From Erythrobacter sp. (GTDB taxonomy: Bacteria; Pseudomonadota; Alphaproteobacteria; Sphingomonadales; Sphingomonadaceae), in assembly GCA_030731635.1 (NCBI GenBank), contig JANQTR010000096.1, positions 4,159 through 18,077 of the forward strand: 13,919 bases of DNA, in the 5' to 3' direction. Positions 1-5,567 of this stretch are shown here, piece by piece (the stretch's first letter is position 1; each line of letters starts with the position of its first letter). Below the pieces are notes generated by a model. It searched no databases. It worked only from the letters and a program-made list of their open reading frames with translations, and was not told the DNA's origin. Position numbers and translations under genes: made by a program.

Positions 1-398
1 AATGGCCCGATGCAGCCTTTTACCTCCAACACTTTGGGCCCCTTGCGGCTAATGATCGAACGGTAGGTTTTGCCGCTTTTGGGATCATAGATCCGGCCGC
101 GCCACACCTTGCCATCGGCGACAAAGCCCGACAGGATCGCCGTGCCGAGCAGTTTGCGGGTGCGCAGCTTGGGCTCGGGATTGTTGACGTCGCGTTGGTC
201 AGCGCCGCCCGGCTGAGGGGTCAGAAAACGGTCGAGCGTTCCGCACAATGCCTTGCCGCAGGCGGCGATGGCGACCACCGCGTCCTTTTCTTCGGTAACC
301 CACTGCCCGGTGACCGGTTCGCCTGCGTAGGCCGCAACATGGCTTGGTCCGAAGGATGACAGCAGGGCCAGCGCATACAGGGCGGAACGGGTCAGCAT
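1..398 (-). CDS. DUF2147 family secreted protein (partial, 3' end missing)
   Basis: The frame is read on the minus strand from an ATG at 398 and runs off the left edge after 132 codons. A GGAG ribosome binding site lies 9 nt before the ATG. The first 25 residues form a signal peptide: Arg4, then a hydrophobic stretch ALYALALL, with likely cleavage after VAAYA. The mature part shows the hallmarks of DUF2147: a GQWVTEE start near residue 31, a Cys47/Cys52 pair in an AACGKALCG context, NNPEPKLRTRKLLG at about 72-85, then WRGRIYDPKSGKTYRS at about 99-114 and VKGCIG near the end. Family members are about 120-150 residues, so only a short tail (normally ending near a W-x-R motif) is missing. They are exported small proteins of unknown biochemical role. 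The family assignment is by motif recognition; the function is unknown. The gene is 73 bp downstream of the methyltransferase stop and has its own possible promoter. Confidence 0.85.
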   Translation of the reverse strand, partial: MLTRSALYALALLSSFGPSHVAAYAGEPVTGQWVTEEKDAVVAIAACGKALCGTLDRFLTPQPGGADQRDVNNPEPKLRTRKLLGTAILSGFVADGKVWRGRIYDPKSGKTYRSIISRKGPKVLEVKGCIGP

Positions 399-424
399 CG
401 GGCAATTCTCCACAGCAGGCGCGC

Positions 425-452
425 TTTGTACGCCCGAACTGATACGCCTCAA
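425..452 (-). promoter_or_regulatory. Possible weak promoter for the DUF2147 gene
   Basis: Read on the minus strand, TTGAGG (452-447) is followed after 16 nt by TACAAA (430-425). Each hexamer matches the sigma-70-type consensus at four of six positions. The -10 element ends 26 nt before the ATG, leaving room for a short leader with the GGAG site. This is a pattern match in a 73-bp gap. Read-through from the methyltransferase gene is equally possible, because no terminator hairpin is visible between the two genes. Confidence 0.25.
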
Positions 453-471
453 CGCCGTGCGAGGTTACCGC

Positions 472-2817
472 TCAATCAAACCCGACCCCAAACGGCCAGC
501 GCCGCCCGCAGATTCCCAGCACCTTGAACAAGGAGCCCATCTGGCTCGATTCGACCAGCCGGTCACGCTGGCGCTTGATCTTGTCCTTTTCGCCCGGATT
601 GCGTCGCTGCAGCGCTTCGGTGCGGGTGTCGATGCCCATCTGGCGCAGCCATTCGCCCTGCATCTGCACCCCCATCACATCTGCGCCGTATGCGCGGGCG
701 GTGTGTTCCAGCAGCTCGAAATCGACATGGGCAGTGATGTCGGCCTCGCCCGGGTGGGCAAAGGGATCGACCTTTTTATGTGCCTTCAATGCCTGCAAGG
801 TTGTGCCGGCCCGCAGTTCTGACTGACCATAGTCAAAAATGATCGCCGCGCCGCCTTGCTGCGTCAGGCGCTGGGAAAGCTCGGCCATCACCGCCACCGC
901 GGCGGGGCTGGTTTCGATCATCGATCCCTGACTGGCGCGCAGCCAGCCCGATGGCACCAGATGGTCCATCCGTTCCTTACCTGCACCAAAGATAAAGGTA
1001 TCGCCATCCAGCCCGACCATGCGTTCAAACCAGCCATCCGCCGCGCGCACCAGCTGATGGATCGGCAGGGCATCGAAGAATTCATTGGCGACAACCAACA
1101 GCGGCGCATCATCGGGCAGGGTCGAAAGATCATGATGATGATGGCAGTCCGGGAATGCCTCGCGCTGCAACCCGCGCAGCGTCGCCGAGGTTTCGACAAA
1201 GTGCACCTGCGGGGCAAAATCATACCGTGCCGCCGTGGTCAGCGCATCACGCGCCAGCGTGCCGCGTCCCGGACCAAGCTCGACATAGTGGATATGTTTG
1301 CGCGCGCCCATCCGCACCCACAGATCCGCCAACCATAGGCCGACCAGTTCGCCGAACATCTGGGTGACTTCAGGCGCGGTGATGAAGTCACCCTGATCGC
1401 CCAGCGGATCGCGGCTGGCATAATAGCGCGCGTTGCTTTCACCCATATATTGGGAAAGGCTGATGGGGCCGGTCTCGCGAATCAGGCGGCGCAGGCTTTG
1501 GCCGACATCAACCGTCGCGCGGGCTGCAACTTCGGCTTCAAGTCTGGCCTGTTCGTCTGCGGCGGCTTGCACGGCAGCCTCTGCCGCTAGTCGCGCTGCT
1601 TCTTCTGCCGCAGCCTTGGCAGCGGCTTCGGCGGCGATGCGGGCCTGTTCTTCGGCCTCGGCCTTGGCAGCAGCCTCTGCTTCGCGGCGGGCCGTTTCTT
1701 CGGCAGCGGCTTTTTCTGCGGCGGCTTTGGCGGCTGCCTCAGCCTTGAGGCGCGCCTTTTTCTCGGCTTCGGCCTTGGCCTTGGCTTCAGCCTTTGCGGC
1801 GGCTTCTGCTTCGGCGCGGGCTTTTTCTGCGGCGGCAGCAAGGGCCTTGGCCTCGGCTTCCGCCTTGGCCTTGGCGCGAGCTTCCGCCTCGCGCCGAGCT
1901 CGCGCTTCGGCGGCAGCCTGTTTCTCTGCTTCGGCTTTGCGGCGGGCCTGTTCCTGCGCCTCGGCCGCGGCCTTTGCTGCTGCTTCTGCCTTGGCGCGTG
2001 CGCGTTCTTTTGCCTCGGCTTCGGCGCGCGCCTTGGCCTCGGCTTCTGCCTTCGCACGGGCTTCCGCCTCGGCCTGTTTTTTCGCGCGGGCTTCGACGGC
2101 GGCGCGCTCGCGGGCTTCGCGTTCGGCCTTGGCCTTGGCCTCCGCCTCGGCCTTCGCTTTGGCGCGGGCTTCCTTGGCGGCGCGGGCGCGCTCTTCCGCT
2201 TCGGCGCGGGCGCGGGCGAGAGCTTCGGCTTTGGCACGGGCCTCGGCTTCGATCCGGGCCTTGGCGCGCGCCTTGGCTTCGGCAAGCCGCCGGGCTTCCT
2301 CGGCGGCGCGTTCCTGCGCTTCGGCTTCGGCTTCGGCCTTGAGGCGCGCTTCCTCTGCGGCGCGGGCTTTTGCTTCTGCTTCTGCTTCCGCCTTCTGCCG
2401 AGCCTGCTCTTCAGCCTGGGCCTTGGCTGCTTCGTCGGCCTTGCGTTGCGCCAGAGCCTTGCGGCGGGCCTCGTCCTTTGCATCGGCGAGAGCTTTTTCT
2501 TCCGCCTCGGCTTTGGCCTTTGCCTCTGCCGCAGCCTGTTCGCGCGCCTGACGTGCCGCGACAGCGGCCAAACGCTCCGCTTCCGCCGCGGCTTGGGCCG
2601 CGGTGTCGCTTGCGGGTTCTGGCACTGCCTCAGGCGCGGCGTCGTCTTCGGGATCGATCAGCCGCAGGCCGCCGTTCCACGCCCGCGCGCCGTCGCTGCC
2701 TGCGCTCAGGCCGCCTGCGCTTAGGTCGGTTGCACGATCCCGCTCGCCAACGGCGGCTTCCGCAGCGCGTAAAGCACGACAATCAACCCAGTCAGGATCA
2801 GCGGAATAGTCAGCCAT
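472..2817 (-). CDS. MidA/NDUFAF7-type SAM-dependent methyltransferase with a long Ala/Glu/Lys-rich helical N-terminal extension
   Basis: One frame of 781 residues has no stop. Residues about 439-781 are a complete COG1565 (MidA/NDUFAF7) methyltransferase. Visible are the start block SLRRLIRETGPISLSQYM, the SAM-binding ELGPGRG motif (Glu513-Gly519), NEFFDALP (578-585), IIFDYG, and a late PGEADITAHVDF block. The mitochondrial homologue dimethylates an arginine of the complex I subunit NDUFS2; the bacterial substrate is less clear. Family members are usually about 350-400 residues. Here they are preceded by about 365 residues (73-437) made almost only of Ala, Glu, Lys, Arg and Gln, resembling TolA domain II or a single alpha-helix, plus an acidic Pro-containing segment (55-70). 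No transmembrane segment or signal peptide precedes it. The start is uncertain. The ATG at 2817 lies 97 nt inside lgt without a good ribosome binding site, and the only candidates after the lgt stop are non-ATG (a GTG at 2625 and CTG codons). The tract contains no ATG, so a short methyltransferase-only product would need a GTG such as the one at 1575-1573. The methyltransferase call is firm; the extent of the N-terminus is not. Confidence 0.85.
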   Translation of the reverse strand: MADYSADPDWVDCRALRAAEAAVGERDRATDLSAGGLSAGSDGARAWNGGLRLIDPEDDAAPEAVPEPASDTAAQAAAEAERLAAVAARQAREQAAAEAKAKAEAEEKALADAKDEARRKALAQRKADEAAKAQAEEQARQKAEAEAEAKARAAEEARLKAEAEAEAQERAAEEARRLAEAKARAKARIEAEARAKAEALARARAEAEERARAAKEARAKAKAEAEAKAKAEREARERAAVEARAKKQAEAEARAKAEAEAKARAEAEAKERARAKAEAAAKAAAEAQEQARRKAEAEKQAAAEARARREAEARAKAKAEAEAKALAAAAEKARAEAEAAAKAEAKAKAEAEKKARLKAEAAAKAAAEKAAAEETARREAEAAAKAEAEEQARIAAEAAAKAAAEEAARLAAEAAVQAAADEQARLEAEVAARATVDVGQSLRRLIRETGPISLSQYMGESNARYYASRDPLGDQGDFITAPEVTQMFGELVGLWLADLWVRMGARKHIHYVELGPGRGTLARDALTTAARYDFAPQVHFVETSATLRGLQREAFPDCHHHHDLSTLPDDAPLLVVANEFFDALPIHQLVRAADGWFERMVGLDGDTFIFGAGKERMDHLVPSGWLRASQGSMIETSPAAVAVMAELSQRLTQQGGAAIIFDYGQSELRAGTTLQALKAHKKVDPFAHPGEADITAHVDFELLEHTARAYGADVMGVQMQGEWLRQMGIDTRTEALQRRNPGEKDKIKRQRDRLVESSQMGSLFKVLGICGRRWPFGVGFD
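1507..2601 (-). repeat. Low-complexity repeat tract coding for an Ala/Glu/Lys/Arg helix, with 48-bp and 54-bp units
   Basis: About 1.1 kb inside the methyltransferase frame is an imperfect tandem repeat of GCN-GAR / GCN-AAR / GCN-CGN codons read on the minus strand. Near its C-terminal end are four back-to-back 16-residue units (residues 374-389, 390-405, 406-421, 422-437; DNA 1507-1698). They share the pattern E-x-A-R-x-x-A-E-x-A-x-(K/Q/R)-A-x-x-(E/D), with a fifth related copy at 353-368 separated by five residues. Further upstream are two 18-residue units (about 138-155 and 156-173). Synonymous codons are mixed freely (GCC, GCG, GCT and GCA; GAA and GAG; AAG and AAA), so the protein sequence is better conserved between units than the DNA. 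That argues for translation in this frame. Confidence 0.85.
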
Positions 2818-3623
2818 TGGCCCATCGATAGCCCGGTCCGGGCGGCAAAGTCAGCCAGTTGTGCATCAGGCTGGCGAAAAAACTCGTTAACGAAGCGCGC
2901 AATTCCCATCCCCAGCGTGAAAACGCCAGCCAGCAGTCCCGGACGATAGCGCGCACGGGTCTTCCAGAATAGCAGCATCAGAATAACGAGCAGCGCCAGC
3001 CCTTCAAGTCCGGCCTGATACAGCTGGCTGGGGTGGCGCGGCACCTGTGACGGATCGCTCGGGAAGATCATAGCCCAAGGCACGTCGGCGGCGCGGCCGT
3101 AGAGTTCGCCATTGATGAAATTGGCCAGCCGGCCGAGCAACATCCCCATCGGCACGCCGACGCAGACATAGTCGACGACGCGGATGAAATTGAGTTTATC
3201 GCGCCAGGCAATGAACGCCATCGCCGCCGTCACACCCATCAGCCCGCCGTGGAAGCTCATCCCGCCATCCCACAGGCGCAGCAATTTCCAGCTGATCCAG
3301 CCATCGCCTGAAAAATCGGTGAAGGCGCTGGGGATGCCAGTCTCGCCCCCCGTATAGAACAGCGCATAGCCCAGCCTGCCGCCAAGGATCACCCCAAGCG
3401 TGCAGTAGAAAAACAGATCATCGGCATGGCGCTGCGCCATCGGTGCGCCGGGCTGTTTCAGCATCTTCAAAGTGTGCCAATAGGCGAAGATCACACCCAG
3501 AAGGTACGCCAGCGAATAGAACCGCAGCTGAAACCAGCCAATTTCAAAAAGGTAGGGTTTCAGACCCAGATTGGCCCAGTAGATCGGATCGGCAGCGCCG
3601 CTTGCGGCAAGTAGTGACAGCAC
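2721..3623 (-). CDS. lgt: Prolipoprotein diacylglyceryl transferase
   Basis: Lgt moves diacylglycerol from phosphatidylglycerol to the lipobox cysteine of prolipoproteins, the first step of lipoprotein maturation at the inner membrane. The 300-residue product is of family length and carries several hydrophobic segments (for example around 35-50, 72-90, 150-168, 207-220, 228-243 and 271-286). Family motifs are intact: GGRLGYALFY (81-90), WDGGMSFHGGLMG with His125, the Lgt signature GRLANFINGELYGR (164-177, with Arg165, Asn168 and Glu173), PRHPSQLYQ (195-203) and ARFVNEFFRQPD with Arg243 and Glu247. These correspond to residues known to be essential in the E. coli enzyme. The start is GTG at 3623, chosen because an AAGAGG ribosome binding site sits 8 nt upstream and the N-terminus fits the family. 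The stop TAA (2723-2721) lies inside the maximal frame of the downstream methyltransferase, so the two are probably co-transcribed. Confidence 0.97.
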   Translation of the reverse strand: MLSLLAASGAADPIYWANLGLKPYLFEIGWFQLRFYSLAYLLGVIFAYWHTLKMLKQPGAPMAQRHADDLFFYCTLGVILGGRLGYALFYTGGETGIPSAFTDFSGDGWISWKLLRLWDGGMSFHGGLMGVTAAMAFIAWRDKLNFIRVVDYVCVGVPMGMLLGRLANFINGELYGRAADVPWAMIFPSDPSQVPRHPSQLYQAGLEGLALLVILMLLFWKTRARYRPGLLAGVFTLGMGIARFVNEFFRQPDAQLADFAARTGLSMGQWLTIPLILTGLIVVLYALRKPPLASGIVQPT

Positions 3624-3831
3624 GGGGCTAACCTCTTAATGACAGTGATATGCCGTATCGGCGGGCCTGACGCGGCCTTGTCCAGGGCCTCATTCACGCT
3701 GGCGCTTCTGGCACAGTGCGCGGGGCAGGGAAAGACCGCAGGATCGCTGGCAAGGTTTGGGACATGAAGGCTGGTATGCGTGAGCACGCGCACCCGGGCT
3801 TCAACGATAAATGAGAGAGGAACACCACCGC
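3624..3831. promoter_or_regulatory. Divergent intergenic region between lgt and the acyl-CoA ligase
   Basis: This 208-bp spacer must hold the start signals for both divergent transcripts. For lgt, a TGGACA -35-like hexamer is seen on the minus strand at 3683-3678, but the following -10 candidate (GATACG) is poor and about 19 nt away. For the ligase, GATAAA just before the ribosome binding site has no matching -35. A weak imperfect hairpin (GGCC-TTG...CAG-GGCC, about 3674-3689) is present. I could not identify a convincing promoter for either gene; no small gene or RNA is evident. Confidence 0.4.
3815..3822 (+). promoter_or_regulatory. Ribosome binding site that fixes the ligase start at 3832
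   Basis: GAGAGGAA lies about 10 nt upstream of the ATG at 3832. An in-frame ATG at 3811 overlaps this site and has no ribosome binding site of its own, so 3832 is preferred. Confidence 0.65.
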
Positions 3832-5547
3832 ATGCCCACTCAGCTGGACAATGCGCTTGAAGCGATCATCACCGGACTGACGGCTGAAGGTCAGCCATTT
3901 GCCACGGTGCCCTTCACCCGCGACGGGGTGACAATGCCCGCCTTCGCTGCCGCGCCGCCTAGCCTCGCGCATTATTTTGCGCACTTCGCCAATCAGAACA
4001 GCGATCTGCCCTTTCTGGTCGATGGCGACATCCGCCTGACCTTTGGCGAAACCTATGCTGCCGCAACCTGCGTGGCGGAAAGCCTCGTGCATGATCACGG
4101 CATTGCCAAGGGCGACCGCGTCGCACTGGCCGCGCGCAATTCGGCCAACTGGATCATCGCCTATATGGGGATTCTGATGGCGGGCGGCTGCGCGACGCTG
4201 CTCAACGGCTTTTCATCGGGCGAAGAACTGACCTACGGAATCGATCTGGCCGAATGCAAGCTGGTACTGGCCGATGAAGGCCGCGCCGCCCGGCTCGAAG
4301 GGCGCGATCTGACCGCCAAGCTGGCACTGTTCAGCCATGGCAATCAGCCATCGCAGGGTTTGGCGCAGATCTGGCGCGTACCCGAAGGCACCAGTGCGGC
4401 GATGACGCTGCTCGCCAGCCTTGGCCCGGATGATATTGCGACAATCCTCTACACCTCGGGATCAACCGGCAAGTCCAAGGGCGCGTGGTCGGATCATCGC
4501 GGGGTCGTCAACGGCGTGATGAACTATGTCGCCCAAAGCGCGATGGCCAAGGTGCATATCGAAAGCCAGGAAGGCCCGATGACCGCGCAACCCTGCGCGC
4601 TGGTCGCGGTGCCGTTGTTCCACGTGACCGGCGAAGTGCCGCTGATGCTGCAAAGCTTCGCGATCGGCCGCAAGCTGGTGCTGATGCCCAAGTGGGACGC
4701 AGGCCTCGCGATCCGGCTGATGGCCGAAGAAAAGGTCACCTATTTCGTCGGCGTGCCGTTGATGAGCTATGAAATTGCGGGCCACCCTGACCGCGCCAAT
4801 TACGACCTGTCGGCCTGCAAAAGCTTTGCCGCAGGCGGTGCGCCGCGGCCGGTTGAACACGTCACCCGGATCAAGGATGCGTTTCCCGGCGGGTTCCCAT
4901 TGCTGGGTTACGGCCTGACCGAAACCAACGCGGTGGGCTGCGGCAATTTCAACGAAAACTACCTCGCCAAGCCGGGGTCGACCGGGCGCGCATCCAAGCC
5001 GATGGTCGATCTGGCGATCCTCGATGATGATGGCAACGCATTGCCCAACGGCCAGGTAGGCGAGGTTTGTATCCGATCGGTCGCCAATTTCCGGGGCTAC
5101 TGGAAGAATGACGAGGCGACCGCCGCCGCCTTCACCGACACCGGCTATTTCCGCACCGGCGACCTCGGCTATCTTGATGCCGATGATTACCTGTTCATCG
5201 TCGACCGCAAGAAAGACATCATCATTCGCGGCGGGGAGAATATTTCCTGCATCGAGGTTGAAGACGCGATCTATGCGCATGACGATGTCAGCGAATGTTC
5301 GGTATTCGGGCTGGTCGATGAACGCTTTGGCGAGGTGCCGGCCGCGGTGTTCCGCATGAAGGACGGCCGTACGCCGATCACGGCGGGCGAACTGCGCGCC
5401 TTCCTGCTCGAACGGATTGCCCCGTTCAAGGTGCCGCTCGAACATCAGATCTGGATCACCGAAGATGCCCTGCCGCGGCTTGGCACCCAGAAAATCGACA
5501 AGCGCACGGTCAAGGCGCGCTATGTCGGGGACGCTGTGTCCGCGTGA
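3832..5547 (+). CDS. AMP-forming acyl-CoA synthetase (class I adenylate-forming enzyme)
   Basis: This 571-residue cytosolic ligase belongs to the ANL superfamily. Such enzymes activate a carboxylic acid with ATP to an acyl-AMP and then form the CoA thioester. Core motifs in order are the P-loop YTSGSTGKSKG (207-217), YGLTET (360-365), YFRTGD (439-444), DRKKDIIIRGGENIS (458-472) at the hinge to the C-terminal domain, and the catalytic lysine region in LGTQKIDKR near the C-terminus (Lys554). The last motif is slightly unusual: the residue before the lysine is Gln where Gly is common. The substrate cannot be read from sequence; a fatty, cyclic or aromatic acid are all possible. Loosely, the protein resembles FadD-like and cyclohexanecarboxylate-type ligases. 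The start was set by the GAGAGGAA ribosome binding site. It is followed after 20 bp by glnD with no terminator between, so the two probably share a transcript. Confidence 0.88.
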   Translation: MPTQLDNALEAIITGLTAEGQPFATVPFTRDGVTMPAFAAAPPSLAHYFAHFANQNSDLPFLVDGDIRLTFGETYAAATCVAESLVHDHGIAKGDRVALAARNSANWIIAYMGILMAGGCATLLNGFSSGEELTYGIDLAECKLVLADEGRAARLEGRDLTAKLALFSHGNQPSQGLAQIWRVPEGTSAAMTLLASLGPDDIATILYTSGSTGKSKGAWSDHRGVVNGVMNYVAQSAMAKVHIESQEGPMTAQPCALVAVPLFHVTGEVPLMLQSFAIGRKLVLMPKWDAGLAIRLMAEEKVTYFVGVPLMSYEIAGHPDRANYDLSACKSFAAGGAPRPVEHVTRIKDAFPGGFPLLGYGLTETNAVGCGNFNENYLAKPGSTGRASKPMVDLAILDDDGNALPNGQVGEVCIRSVANFRGYWKNDEATAAAFTDTGYFRTGDLGYLDADDYLFIVDRKKDIIIRGGENISCIEVEDAIYAHDDVSECSVFGLVDERFGEVPAAVFRMKDGRTPITAGELRAFLLERIAPFKVPLEHQIWITEDALPRLGTQKIDKRTVKARYVGDAVSA

Positions 5548-5567
5548 TCGCAGCATGAGCCACCCTG

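Noticed and set aside
1587..2483. Second minus-strand frame (298 codons), Arg/Pro/Lys-rich
   Set aside because: It is a frame-shifted reading of the same low-complexity tract. Composition reflects the repeat, and the frame does not extend into any domain.
1433..2551. Long plus-strand frame of Ser/Ala/Arg-rich sequence (372 codons)
   Set aside because: It is the exact complement of the Ala/Glu/Lys tract. Repeats of GCN-GAR codons leave several other frames open. There is no ribosome binding site or recognisable domain, and the minus frame continues into a real methyltransferase.
3811..3831. Upstream ATG (3811) as start of the acyl-CoA ligase
   Set aside because: It overlaps the ribosome binding site that serves the ATG at 3832, and has none of its own.
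4462..5556. Minus-strand 364-codon frame antisense to the acyl-CoA ligase
   Set aside because: It is a typical GC-rich antisense shadow of a confirmed gene, with no domain or start signal.
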